Assembly: GCA_016292805.1 (NCBI GenBank)
Contig: JAEDFM010000038.1
Span: forward strand, 1-18,909
DNA from: Treponema sp.
Lineage (GTDB): Bacteria; Spirochaetota; Spirochaetia; Treponematales; Treponemataceae
Length of the DNA stretch: 18,909 nucleotides
Direction: 5' to 3'
Positions 1 through 7,310 of the stretch are shown in pieces. Under the pieces are notes generated by a model. The model saw only the letters and a list, made by a program, of their open reading frames with translations, had not been told where the DNA came from and made no database searches. Made by a program: the position numbers and the translations under genes. Each line of letters opens with the position of its first letter. Within the stretch, counting starts at the first letter, position 1.

Positions 1-1412
1 CGTTCCTGTTCCATAGAATCCCGGAAACGTACAGTAACAGTGTTGAACAATTCGTTCTTTGAACCGTCTTCTTTTGTTTCCTGAATTGTATCATAGTCTA
101 CAGTTACACAGAATGGTGTACCTACTTCATCCTGACGACGATAACGTTTACCAACTGTACCAGAAGTATCATAATCTGTTACAAAATCTTCTTTAAGAAG
201 GTGCTGAATTTCCTTTGCTTTTTCAGCAAGCCCATCTTTCTTCATCAAAGGAAGGACTGCAACTGTAATAGGTGCAAGACGAGGATCAAGGTGAAGAACT
301 GTTCTGTAATCTTCTTTTCCTTCTTCTGTAGAAACGTTCTGTTCTTCATAAGCTTCACAAAGGAACATAAGGAAGTTACGGTTCAAACCAGCTGAAGTTT
401 CAACTACATATGGAACATATTTTTTGTTTCCATCTTCCTGATCGATATAAGACATATCCTTCTTAGAATACTGCTGATGCTGAGAAAGGTCGAAGTCTGT
501 TCTTGAGTGAATACCTTCAATTTCTTCAAATCCGATTGGGAAGTTGTAAGTAATATCGTAAGCATCCTTTGCATAGTGAGCTAATTTGTCGTGATGATGC
601 CATTTAAGCTGTTTTTCTGGAATACCGTATTTAAGGTAGAATGCCCAGCGGTCTTTTCTCCAGCGGTCAAATACTTCGTCTTCTGTTCCTGGTTTACAGA
701 AATATTCCATTTCCATCTGTTCAAATTCTGCAGTACGGAAAATGAAGTTTTTAAAGATGATTTCATTACGGAAAGATTTACCAACCTGTGCAACACCAAA
801 AGGAACCTTCATGCGGTTAGACTGTACGATGTTCTTGAAATCTGTAAAGATACCCTGGCAAGTTTCAGGACGAAGATAAATAAGATGTGATTCATCAGCA
901 ATTGGTCCCTGGTATGTTTTGAACATAAGATTGAATTCACGAACTGCTGTATATTTCTTTTCCTTGCTACCACAAACTGGACAGTTGATGTTAGTTTTGA
1001 TGTAAGTTTCCATTTCTTCGTGAGACATTGTATCAACTGGTTTTCCAGGATCTTTATCTGGATTTGCAGCAACATAGTCTTCAATCATTTTATCTGCACG
1101 ATGACGAGCCTGACATTCCAGACAGTCAATCATAGGATCAGAGAAGTGATCAGCGTGTCCAGAAGCTTTCCAAGTTGTGTGGTGCTGGAAAATTGCAGAA
1201 TCAAGACCAACAACATCATCATGAAGCTGAGTCATGTAATGCCACCATTCGTTCTGAATGTTTCTCTTGAATTCAACACCTAATGGACCATAGTCCCAGG
1301 CACCTGCCTGTCCACCATAGATTTCTGAAGCCTGATAAACAAATCCACGTCTTTTACAAAGACTGATGATTTTGTCCAATGTACACCCATGTGTATCGTT
1401 TGTGTTTGCCAT
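1..1412 (-). CDS. glyQS: Glycyl-tRNA synthetase, single-chain (alpha2) class II type; C-terminus cut by window edge
   Basis: Charges tRNA-Gly with glycine in the cytoplasm. I translated it directly: it begins MANTNDTHGCTLDKIISLCK and stays open to base 1. Class II landmarks are visible. The N-terminal GAWDYGPLGVEFK block lies at about residues 37-49. There are two CxxC pairs, C97/C100 and C144/C147, consistent with zinc binding in the insertion. RPETCQGIF is at 181-189, motif 2 FRNEI at about 214-218, and motif 3 is SAGLNRNFL near residue 345. The anticodon-binding domain follows (LAPITVAVLPL), and the visible end VRFRDSMEQER resembles the family's last strand, so probably only about 15-25 residues are missing. 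The start is ATG at 1412, with AAAGGAG seven bases upstream. This eukaryote/archaeal-like form differs from the two-subunit GlyQ/GlyS enzyme of most proteobacteria. ETC replaces the more usual ETA in the RPETxQG block, and N replaces D in the usual AGLDR. Confidence 0.96.
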   Translation of the reverse strand, partial: MANTNDTHGCTLDKIISLCKRRGFVYQASEIYGGQAGAWDYGPLGVEFKRNIQNEWWHYMTQLHDDVVGLDSAIFQHHTTWKASGHADHFSDPMIDCLECQARHRADKMIEDYVAANPDKDPGKPVDTMSHEEMETYIKTNINCPVCGSKEKKYTAVREFNLMFKTYQGPIADESHLIYLRPETCQGIFTDFKNIVQSNRMKVPFGVAQVGKSFRNEIIFKNFIFRTAEFEQMEMEYFCKPGTEDEVFDRWRKDRWAFYLKYGIPEKQLKWHHHDKLAHYAKDAYDITYNFPIGFEEIEGIHSRTDFDLSQHQQYSKKDMSYIDQEDGNKKYVPYVVETSAGLNRNFLMFLCEAYEEQNVSTEEGKEDYRTVLHLDPRLAPITVAVLPLMKKDGLAEKAKEIQHLLKEDFVTDYDTSGTVGKRYRRQDEVGTPFCVTVDYDTIQETKEDGSKNELFNTVTVRFRDSMEQE

Positions 1413-1469
1413 AAAAAAACTCCTTTACGACCCTGGCGTGAGCCGTTTGATAATTGTTAAAGTCCTAAT

Positions 1470-1498
1470 AAAATATCACAAAAAGAAAGGATGTGCAA
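1470..1498 (-). promoter_or_regulatory. Probable promoter of the glycyl-tRNA synthetase gene
   Basis: Read on the minus strand, TTGCAC (1493-1498) and TATTTT (1470-1475) are 17 bases apart, and a TGA immediately before the -10 gives an extended -10 (TGnTATTTT). Transcription would start near 1463, leaving a leader of about 50 nt that ends in a strong AAAGGAG. The leader is too short for a T-box riboswitch and shows no strong hairpin. Motif inspection only. Confidence 0.5.
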
Positions 1499-1509
1499 AC
1501 AAGATTTCT

Positions 1510-2592
1510 TTATAGTTCTTCTACAGGTCCTGCATCTTCGGCAGTTTCATCTCCTGATTTGGTATTATGGTCAGGTTTATTTTCGCTTTCAGGTTTAGGG
1601 TCTCCTTCAACTCCTTTTTCCCCTTCTGGTTTGCCCTCACCTTCAATTTTTGCTTCACCTTCGGTTTTAACTTTACCTTCAATTTTTGCTTCACCTTCGG
1701 TTTTAGCCTGACCTTCTGTTTTAGCTTCACCGTTTTCAGTTTTATCATCAGCATCTTTTGCAGGTTCTGGATCACCACCAAATTTCATAGTTTCATAATT
1801 TGCATAATCTCTTGTAAGATTTTTCATAAATTCTGCATTTCGTTCAGCCAGGGTAGCATATATAAAGTCATGTATTTTCTTATAATCTTCTTTAGGTAAT
1901 TTATCATCAAAAATAGCTACAACAGTACAAGCACCGTTTTCAATTTTTTTGTTATAGATGACTATGGAACACATTACACTGTAGCGCCCCATTGTTAAAG
2001 AAACATTATCGATTCTTCGTCCATTTACAAAATGATCAACAATATTAAGCGGTGCACGGGCAGCAAAACCAAGTGTACTGATATCTTTTAATGTAAAGGA
2101 AATAAGCGCATTATTATGTGAAAAATATCCAAGAACATTATTATCCAGCAAATCTAGACGAATTACCTTACGGATTCCTTTTGCACCGTTAATAGTCAGA
2201 ATGCCCGAAACCTGGGCATATAAGTCTGCAGGTTTCTGATTTAAATCAATAAATCCACCAGGTAACTTTAAGTTCATCAAAAACCGTTCTTTATCTTTAG
2301 GTTTTGCTTTATAAGACATAACACCTAAAAAAATAGACTGTAAGCCTTCTTCTATTTCGAAGGATTTAATAAAGTTATACCAGCCGTCTATTGATAAATC
2401 GTCATCAATGTATATAAAACAGATAGCATTTTCGTAATGTCTAAGTGCGGCCTTTGCAAGCTGATAATCACTTATAGCATAAACCTCAAATTCATCATCT
2501 GTAAGGTTGTCTTTCATATAGTTTTCAACCAGAAGTGGTGGATTCAAAAAGAAAATTTTACGGCCAAATTTAGGATTTTCGCGGTATTCCAT
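1510..2592 (-). CDS. PilZ-domain protein with receiver-like N-terminus and repetitive acidic C-terminal tail
   Basis: Putative c-di-GMP effector of 360 residues. Residues 1-130 resemble a divergent receiver-like fold (KIFFLNPPLLVENYM, then YIDDD at about 61-65), but I cannot see a clear phosphorylation site and lysine set, so it may be a pseudo-receiver. The PilZ domain covers about residues 138-255. RKVIR (141-145) supplies the RxxxR ligand and DISTLG (170-175) the D/NxSxxG motif, so c-di-GMP binding looks intact. Residues 275-360 are acidic, lysine-rich and low in complexity, with seven tandem hexapeptides of the type EAKTEG (289-330), probably disordered. No signal peptide or membrane segment is seen. 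It lies 26 bp behind the dihydrouridine synthase gene and is probably co-transcribed, although a promoter-like element sits in the gap. No Shine-Dalgarno precedes the ATG. The specific output is unknown. Confidence 0.85.
   Translation of the reverse strand: MEYRENPKFGRKIFFLNPPLLVENYMKDNLTDDEFEVYAISDYQLAKAALRHYENAICFIYIDDDLSIDGWYNFIKSFEIEEGLQSIFLGVMSYKAKPKDKERFLMNLKLPGGFIDLNQKPADLYAQVSGILTINGAKGIRKVIRLDLLDNNVLGYFSHNNALISFTLKDISTLGFAARAPLNIVDHFVNGRRIDNVSLTMGRYSVMCSIVIYNKKIENGACTVVAIFDDKLPKEDYKKIHDFIYATLAERNAEFMKNLTRDYANYETMKFGGDPEPAKDADDKTENGEAKTEGQAKTEGEAKIEGKVKTEGEAKIEGEGKPEGEKGVEGDPKPESENKPDHNTKSGDETAEDAGPVEEL
1603..1728 (-). repeat. 18-bp tandem repeat array encoding EAKTEG-like hexapeptides
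   Basis: Seven in-frame 18-bp units encode EAKTEG, QAKTEG, EAKIEG, KVKTEG, EAKIEG, EGKPEG and EKGVEG in the tail of the PilZ protein. A 31-bp stretch is duplicated exactly, at 1639-1669 and 1675-1705, offset by 36 bp (two units). This indicates recent unit duplication. In-frame 18-bp changes would alter tail length without breaking the protein. Confidence 0.85.
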
Positions 2593-2601
2593 ATTTCTAT
2601 A

Positions 2602-2629
2602 ATTCTACCATATACAAATTAATTTTCAA
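2602..2629 (-). promoter_or_regulatory. Possible promoter of the PilZ gene, overlapping the end of the dihydrouridine synthase gene
   Basis: On the minus strand TTGAAA (2624-2629) and TAGAAT (2602-2607) are separated by 16 bases. The -10 ends nine bases before the PilZ ATG, so a transcript from it would have almost no leader, consistent with the lack of a Shine-Dalgarno. In sequence this AT-rich, chance matches are common. Confidence 0.3.
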
Positions 2630-3617
2630 TAATCTTGTAAAATCTTTCTTCAGGACACTTTACAAAAAACTCTTCTATTCTTTTGCGCAAATCATCATTA
2701 TCTGATGCATTTATAAACTGAGTCTGAGCATAATGGCTGAATTTAAAATTCTGTGCAAAATAAGTAAAAAAACGCTGCAGTCTGGTTTTCCAGAATTCCT
2801 TAGGCTGATAGATTTCTACATCGCTGATATAATCCAAAGCCAGCTGCTGCATATCTACTTCCACTCCACCTTCCCTGTCATCACATAATTCCTTAAAAAT
2901 CCAGGGCTTCTGAACTGCGGCACGGCTTATCATAATTCCATCTACAGAAGATGCCTTGCTTATAGCAAAATCATAGGAAGGTTTATCTTTTACATTTCCA
3001 TTTAAATAAACCTGCACTCCCTGTGGATGCATTTTCTGAGCCAGTTTTTCACAATATTCATAATGAGTTGGACGGGTAAGTTTTTCTTTTTTAGTTCTAG
3101 GATGCAAAGTAATCAGTTTTACACCATTATCAACCAGCATCTGACAAAATCCATAAAACTTTTCATCAGTATAATCATCATCACCAAGGCGAAGCTTTAC
3201 ACTATAACGAAGCTGATTTTGATGAGAAGCATTGTAATCTGTAATTACTTTACCTACTTCCCGTACCATTTCTTCGGTTTCTTCTATAGGCTTTATCATC
3301 CAGGCAATTCCACTGCCAAAACGGTAGATATCCGGTGCAGAACAGCCCATATTCAAATCAATACCAATTCCAGGAAGTTCAACCAGAATTTTTGCAGCCT
3401 GCACCATATGTTCACAGTTTTTTCCTGTAAGCTGCCACACAACCTTTTGAGGAACAGGAGCTGGATCAATATAAAACTTTTCAAACTGACCGCCGGTAAT
3501 CAAAGTTCCTGCATTAATCATTTCTGTAAAATATTCATGGCATCCACCAAATTTTTCCAGTAAAATTCTGAATGCAGGATGAGAAATTGTTGCCATTGGT
3601 CCGCATATAAGTTTCAT
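2619..3617 (-). CDS. tRNA-dihydrouridine synthase family protein (Dus)
   Basis: FMN enzyme that reduces uridine to 5,6-dihydrouridine in the D-loop of tRNA, using NADPH. The 332 residues fit the family (about 310-350). The TIM-barrel landmarks appear in order. CGPMATISHPAFR is at 5-17. NMGCSAP at 89-95 carries the presumed catalytic cysteine C92. SVKLRLG (139-145) supplies the FMN-contacting lysine K141, LHPRT (171-175) the histidine, NGNV (206-209) the next strand, and GIMISRAA (227-234) the phosphate-binding strand. A helical C-terminal tRNA-binding domain follows. The barrel motifs are somewhat divergent from DusB (HPRT rather than HGRT), so I cannot name the Dus subtype or target uridine. 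It is followed after 26 bp by the PilZ gene and diverges from the DUF975 gene. The ATG at 3617 has no Shine-Dalgarno, and TAAAAT lies six bases upstream. Confidence 0.9.
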   Translation of the reverse strand: MKLICGPMATISHPAFRILLEKFGGCHEYFTEMINAGTLITGGQFEKFYIDPAPVPQKVVWQLTGKNCEHMVQAAKILVELPGIGIDLNMGCSAPDIYRFGSGIAWMIKPIEETEEMVREVGKVITDYNASHQNQLRYSVKLRLGDDDYTDEKFYGFCQMLVDNGVKLITLHPRTKKEKLTRPTHYEYCEKLAQKMHPQGVQVYLNGNVKDKPSYDFAISKASSVDGIMISRAAVQKPWIFKELCDDREGGVEVDMQQLALDYISDVEIYQPKEFWKTRLQRFFTYFAQNFKFSHYAQTQFINASDNDDLRKRIEEFFVKCPEERFYKIIEN

Positions 3618-3629
3618 ATAATTATTTTA

Positions 3630-3658
3630 TTGAAATACCAAATAAATAGGAATATAGT
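3630..3658 (+). promoter_or_regulatory. Promoter of the DUF975-sppA operon
   Basis: TTGAAA (3630-3635) and TATAGT (3653-3658) are separated by exactly 17 bases in the 67-bp divergent gap. Transcription would start near 3665, just upstream of the AAGGAG ribosome site at 3673-3678. This is one of the best sigma-70-type matches in the window. Confidence 0.6.
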
Positions 3659-3684
3659 TAACCTATTATCAAAAGGAGATTTTT

Positions 3685-4410
3685 ATGTACTTCGAACGTC
3701 GCAAATACAAAAACTTCAGTTTAAGACAATTAAAAGGCCGTTGGGGAATTCCAATTCTTGTAACACTGGTTACTTTTCTTATTACAATCTTATTTTATAT
3801 ACCAGATTTTGTAAAAGCATTTTCAAGCTCTACATTTGAAGCTTTTTTAAATTCAGAATTCATAGATTTTTCTGAATATCTGGATGCTTATGAACAGCTG
3901 ACTCAAAGCTCTATGTTATCTTCGCTAGTACAGTCCATAATTGAAACAATTCTTGTTATTGCAGCACTTAATCTTTACCTTAAAATGTCCCGCTCTCCAG
4001 AAAAAGTTGGATTTGGCGCATTTATTGAAGGTTTGAACAACTGGTGGAGAGCTATTCTTTGCTATCTTTATAAACTTTTATTCATCACTCTGTGGATGTT
4101 CTGTTTCTTTATTCCAGCAATTATTAAAGCTTATTCTTACAGTATGATGGAATACCTGGTTGCAGAATTTCCTTCCCTTTCAATTCCAGATGCAATGAAT
4201 ATTTCAAAAATAATTACAAATGGAAGCAAATGGGATTTATTCATAATGGAATTAAGTTTCCTTGGCTGGGAATTACTGGGAGCCCTTTCTTTAGGAATTG
4301 GTTATATATGGATAATACCTTACAGACAGATGACCTATGTAAACGCATATCATGCACTTCTTAAAAATGCCCTTGAACAGGGATTAATTAAACCGGAGGA
4401 TCTACAATAA
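3685..4410 (+). CDS. DUF975-family integral membrane protein
   Basis: Polytopic inner-membrane protein of 241 residues and unknown function. The family signature is clear. LKGRWG (16-21) precedes the first membrane segment (about 21-41). Further segments lie at about 82-104, 128-148 and 187-213. FGAFIEGLNNWWRA and LWMFCFFIPAIIKAYSY match the family's conserved G-x-F and LW-x-IPGIIKAY blocks, and LSFLGWELLGALSLGIGYIW matches its SFIGW-LL-LTLGIG block near the C-terminus. AAGGAG lies six bases before the ATG. Its stop codon overlaps the sppA start by one base (TAATG), so the two are translationally coupled. The pairing with SppA suggests a membrane quality-control context, but that is only inference. 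Confidence 0.85.
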   Translation: MYFERRKYKNFSLRQLKGRWGIPILVTLVTFLITILFYIPDFVKAFSSSTFEAFLNSEFIDFSEYLDAYEQLTQSSMLSSLVQSIIETILVIAALNLYLKMSRSPEKVGFGAFIEGLNNWWRAILCYLYKLLFITLWMFCFFIPAIIKAYSYSMMEYLVAEFPSLSIPDAMNISKIITNGSKWDLFIMELSFLGWELLGALSLGIGYIWIIPYRQMTYVNAYHALLKNALEQGLIKPEDLQ

Positions 4411-5426
4411 TGAAAAAAACATTCAAATCTGGATTAATCGTATTAATAGTTCTTATTTTAGTAGTAATTGGTGTAAGCATTTTAGGAACTTTTGCACAGG
4501 GTAAAATTACAAATAACTTTAATTTTCCAACACAGAATGCTTCAACCGGGAAAATGTATTCTGCAACTCCAGGAGTAAAAGCAGCTAAAGAATTCAGAAA
4601 ACAGTATATTGGCGCAGTTTATCTGGAAGGTACAATTGAAGCTTCAAACAGCAGCTATAACCAGAAATGGCTTATGAACACTATTAATCAGCTTAAAAAT
4701 GATGAAAATTGTGCCGGTATTGCCATGTATATCAATTCACCAGGTGGAGCTGTTTACCAGGCTGATGAAGTATATCGTGCTTTACAGGATTTCCGTACTA
4801 CAGGCCGCAAGATTTATGTTTACCAGGGACCAATGGCTGCCTCTGGCGGTTATTATATTTCCTGTGCAGGTAACACAATATATGCAAACCGTAATACTAT
4901 GACAGGTTCTATTGGCGTTATTTGCGGTCAGTCAATTGATTTAACAGGATTATTTGAAAGACTTGGTATTAAATCTGAAACTATTCATTCTGGTAAAAAC
5001 AAGAACATGATGAATTATAATGAGCCGGTTACCCAGGAGCAGCGCCAGATTATGCAGTCAATTTGTGATGAATGTTATGAACAGTTTGTTTCTATTGTAG
5101 TTGGACAACGAGCATTAACACTTGAAAAAGGCTATGAAATTGCAGATGGACGCATTTACACTGCAAAACAGGCTCTTAAACTTGGTCTTATTGATAGAAT
5201 TGACAGCTGGGATAACATGCTTCTTGATTTTGCAGAATCAATTGATAAGCCTGGCATAAATGTAAAAACTTTCAAATTTGAACGTAAACAGTCTATGCTG
5301 GAAATTATGATGAGCAAGGCAGCTGATATTAAACGTACAGAAGCCGCAGCTCAGCTTGGACTTCCAGTGTGCGTTCTTGAAGACTGGGAAAATGGCAGCA
5401 TGACACCAATGTACCTGTATAAATAA
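4410..5426 (+). CDS. sppA: Signal peptide peptidase SppA, short 36K type
   Basis: Membrane-anchored serine protease that cleaves remnant signal peptides and probably other membrane-associated peptides after secretion. It has 338 residues, about the size of Bacillus SppA. One N-terminal membrane anchor spans about residues 7-29. NSPGGAVYQADEV (109-121) forms the ClpP-like oxyanion region. The nucleophile lies in GPMAASGGYY (S145) and the general-base lysine in HSGKNKNMM (K198, by alignment with Bacillus SGAHKD), so a Ser/Lys dyad looks intact. TGSIGVICG (165-173) and ADGRIYTAKQALKLGLID are the other conserved blocks. The ATG overlaps the upstream stop and is preceded by GGAGGA at 4395-4400. 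It converges with the methyltransferase gene, leaving 15 bp between the stops. Confidence 0.95.
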   Translation: MKKTFKSGLIVLIVLILVVIGVSILGTFAQGKITNNFNFPTQNASTGKMYSATPGVKAAKEFRKQYIGAVYLEGTIEASNSSYNQKWLMNTINQLKNDENCAGIAMYINSPGGAVYQADEVYRALQDFRTTGRKIYVYQGPMAASGGYYISCAGNTIYANRNTMTGSIGVICGQSIDLTGLFERLGIKSETIHSGKNKNMMNYNEPVTQEQRQIMQSICDECYEQFVSIVVGQRALTLEKGYEIADGRIYTAKQALKLGLIDRIDSWDNMLLDFAESIDKPGINVKTFKFERKQSMLEIMMSKAADIKRTEAAAQLGLPVCVLEDWENGSMTPMYLYK

Positions 5427-5441
5427 AATTTCTTTAAGAAT

Positions 5442-6470
5442 TTAGGTGTTAATTTTTAATTCATAAAGGCCTGCTTTTTTCCCGTTTACAAGGGTATGCA
5501 GGCTTTTTGTTATAATTAAATCCATTTTTGATGCTGTATTTTCCAGTTCTTCTTTTCTGGCAGAAAGAATAATCATTTTGCCATCAGATTTTAAAACCCG
5601 TTTAAGGGAAATAAACATTTTACTGTAAAAATCGTTTATATCACCAATATCTTCGTAATAGCCCCAAGGTGGATCTGTAATTACTGTATCAACTGATTTA
5701 TCTGCAATTTCTTTTAACTCAAAAGCATCACAGCAATTTACACTGATATTTTCCTTATCTTTAAGCTGTTTTTTTTCAGAAACCATTTTTATTTTTTCTG
5801 AATCTATATCGCTTACATAAAGCCTGGAAAAAGGAAACTTTTTTGCCAGCTGTACAGGAATTGAACCATAACCGCAGAAAGGCTCCAGCACAACACCGTC
5901 ATTTTTTAATTCTGCGAAACAGCATATTAAATATGCAATTTCAGGTCTAAGTTCTCCCTTATTCAGATTTTTTTCTGTAAATTCTCTTTTAGAAATAAGC
6001 TGTCCACAATACGCAAAACCTTCCCTGCGGATTGCATACCAGATTTCTGTGGAAGGAGAAAGTCTGTCCAACTGAAGCTTTGTACAGCGTAAAACTGTAT
6101 CTTCAGCCTTTCTTGCAATCTGTTTATCTACTTTGACAAACTGATTTTCCTGATTAAAGCGAACTCTAAAACTTCCCTTTGTTATCAAATAAGGTTTATT
6201 TTCTTTTGCAACAACACCTGCTAATGAAGGAAAATTTAAGCCCTTCCCTTTCATTGTTTTTAATACAAAAAAAGTGTTGTTAAAATAAATTACAGATTCC
6301 AGGTCTCTTGAATTTCCTGAATATGAATAATGGACTAATCCATCAAAAAGATTTAATATTTTAAGACCTTTCAGACGGTTTGGTAAGTCCTGTGCAACTA
6401 CATCCTGAAAGCCAGTTATAAAAGAAGAAACATATTCTGCCATATAATTTGTATCATATCTTATAGACAC
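5442..6470 (-). CDS. THUMP/UPF0020-type RNA (guanine-N2) methyltransferase
   Basis: Probable SAM-dependent methyltransferase acting on tRNA or rRNA, related to the Trm14/TrmN/THUMPD group. Residues 10-140 form a divergent N-terminal RNA-binding region. LRPEIAYLI (174-182) is the family's LRP motif. LEPFCGYGS (195-203) is SAM motif I, VSDID (219-223) the acidic end of strand 2, and TDPPWG (265-270) the catalytic D/N-PP-Y/W motif typical of N2-guanine or amino-N methylation. Two starts are possible. GTG at 6470 has AAGGA about 12-13 bases upstream. ATG at 6443 has no ribosome site but begins just before the conserved region. I keep the longer form with reservation. The target nucleotide cannot be read from the sequence. 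The gene diverges from infC, and its 3' end contains the sppA terminator. Confidence 0.82.
   Translation of the reverse strand: MSIRYDTNYMAEYVSSFITGFQDVVAQDLPNRLKGLKILNLFDGLVHYSYSGNSRDLESVIYFNNTFFVLKTMKGKGLNFPSLAGVVAKENKPYLITKGSFRVRFNQENQFVKVDKQIARKAEDTVLRCTKLQLDRLSPSTEIWYAIRREGFAYCGQLISKREFTEKNLNKGELRPEIAYLICCFAELKNDGVVLEPFCGYGSIPVQLAKKFPFSRLYVSDIDSEKIKMVSEKKQLKDKENISVNCCDAFELKEIADKSVDTVITDPPWGYYEDIGDINDFYSKMFISLKRVLKSDGKMIILSARKEELENTASKMDLIITKSLHTLVNGKKAGLYELKINT
5465..5508 (+). terminator. Rho-independent terminator of sppA, inside the 3' end of the convergent methyltransferase gene
   Basis: AAAGGCCTGC (5465-5474) pairs with GCAGGCTTTT (5498-5507), ten pairs including one G-U, followed by a T-tract that ends at 5508. 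The loop can form a further CCC/GGG pair. No T-run follows on the minus strand, so it should act mainly on sppA transcripts. It lies fully within the methyltransferase coding sequence. Confidence 0.65.
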
Positions 6471-6492
6471 AAAATTGTAAAATCCTTATAAT
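6464..6492 (+). promoter_or_regulatory. Promoter of the infC operon
   Basis: TAGACA (6464-6469) and a perfect TATAAT (6487-6492) are separated by 17 bases. Transcription would start near 6499, leaving a leader of about 43 nt before infC. That is too short for the long L20-binding leader known from Bacillus. The -10 is part of the palindrome TATAATTATA (6487-6496), which also reads TATAAT on the other strand, towards the methyltransferase gene. Confidence 0.7.
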
Positions 6493-6531
6493 TATAGAAC
6501 ACGCTAAATGTAAATGTGTTTTACAGACACT

Positions 6532-6537
6532 AGGAGG
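6532..6537 (+). promoter_or_regulatory. Shine-Dalgarno of infC deciding the TTG start
   Basis: A full AGGAGG lies four bases before TTG at 6542. The only other nearby in-frame candidate, GTG at 6551, would be 13 bases away. The strong site with a weak start codon fits the pattern of infC in other bacteria. Confidence 0.6.
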
Positions 6538-6541
6538 ATAA

Positions 6542-7084
6542 TTGGCTAACGTGAATACAAATAACTCGAACAATAAGGGACAGCGAATTAACGAAATGAT
6601 TCGTGTTCGAGAAGTCAGACTTATTGATGATGAGGGCAACCAGCTTGGAATCGTTCCAACAATGGAAGCACTTAACATGGCGAGAGACAAGGATCTTGAC
6701 CTTGTAGAAGTTTCACCTAACGCTAACCCACCAGTTTGTAAAATTCTTGACTATGGTAAGTACAAGTTCGAACAGGAAAAAAAGCTCCGTGATTCCAAAA
6801 AGAACCAGAAAGTACTTAAGCTCAAGGAAATTCGTATGCAGCCAAAAATCGGTTCAGGCGACCTTGATACCAAAGCCAAACATATTCAGGAATTCTTGGA
6901 CGAAGGCGACAAAGTAAAAGTAACTATCCGTTTCCGCGGACGTGAACTTGCTCACACAGACCTTGGTTTTGATGTACTGAATGAGGTGCTAAAGCGACTT
7001 ACCTCGGCGTACGTTATTGAAAAGCCAGCCGCTATGGATGGCCGTAATATGTCAATGACAATCTCAGCAAAAGCCGCAAAATAA
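6542..7084 (+). CDS. infC: Translation initiation factor IF-3
   Basis: Binds the 30S subunit, prevents premature 50S joining and helps select the initiator tRNA and start codon. It has 180 residues, the usual size. After a short Asn-rich leader comes RINEMIRVREVRLI (15-28), then the N-domain signature QLGIVPTMEAL and the conserved PPVCKILDYGKYKFEQ (63-78). A lysine-rich linker follows, and then the C-domain with GDKVKVTIRFRGRELAH, the IF-3 signature. The start is TTG at 6542. In enterobacteria infC uses AUU and is autoregulated because IF-3 discriminates against weak start codons. The same logic may apply here, but that is inference. It is first in an operon with rpmI and rplT. Confidence 0.97.
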   Translation: MANVNTNNSNNKGQRINEMIRVREVRLIDDEGNQLGIVPTMEALNMARDKDLDLVEVSPNANPPVCKILDYGKYKFEQEKKLRDSKKNQKVLKLKEIRMQPKIGSGDLDTKAKHIQEFLDEGDKVKVTIRFRGRELAHTDLGFDVLNEVLKRLTSAYVIEKPAAMDGRNMSMTISAKAAK

Positions 7085-7097
7085 GAGGTTTAAGAAA

Positions 7098-7298
7098 ATG
7101 CCTAAGATGAAGACAAAGAAGTCAGCAGCTAAACGTTATTCTTTAACAGGCTCTGGCAAAGTTAAGCACAAGAAACAGAACCTTCGTCATATTTTGACAA
7201 AGCGTTCACCAAAAAGAAAGAGAAATCTTCGCGCTGCAGGTTATGTAGCTGAAGCTGATGCAAAGAAAATCAGAAAGCAGATGCTTCCATACGGTTAA
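7098..7298 (+). CDS. rpmI: 50S ribosomal protein L35
   Basis: Small, very basic large-subunit protein of 66 residues, the standard size. MPKMKTKKSAAKRY at the N-terminus, followed by GSGKVKHKKQNLRHILTKRS, is diagnostic. AAGAGG near the infC stop serves as its ribosome site. It sits 13 bp after infC and 12 bp before rplT, the classic order. Confidence 0.98.
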   Translation: MPKMKTKKSAAKRYSLTGSGKVKHKKQNLRHILTKRSPKRKRNLRAAGYVAEADAKKIRKQMLPYG

Positions 7299-7310
7299 TG
7301 AGGTGAATAA

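Noticed and set aside
591..1283. Several open frames on both strands in positions 201-1283
   Set aside because: They are shadows of the glycyl-tRNA synthetase frame, which translates cleanly on minus from 1412 to the window edge with class II motifs.
1413..1463. T-box or other riboswitch before the glycyl-tRNA synthetase gene
   Set aside because: The probable leader is only about 50 nt and shows no antiterminator/terminator pair or T-box-like sequence.
1493..1711. Plus-strand 72-residue reading frame rich in Ser/Pro (SPSxxASPSVL repeats)
   Set aside because: It is the antisense reading of the hexapeptide repeat array in the PilZ gene, with no ribosome site; its repetitiveness is inherited from that array.
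3027..3563. Plus-strand 178-residue open frame
   Set aside because: Entirely antisense to the Dus gene, with skewed composition rich in Phe, Ile and His, no ribosome site and no family resemblance.
6499..6541. L20-binding autoregulatory leader before infC
   Set aside because: The leader is about 43 nt with only a five-pair AACAC/GTGTT stem, far smaller than the known Bacillus leader; control elsewhere in the operon is not excluded.
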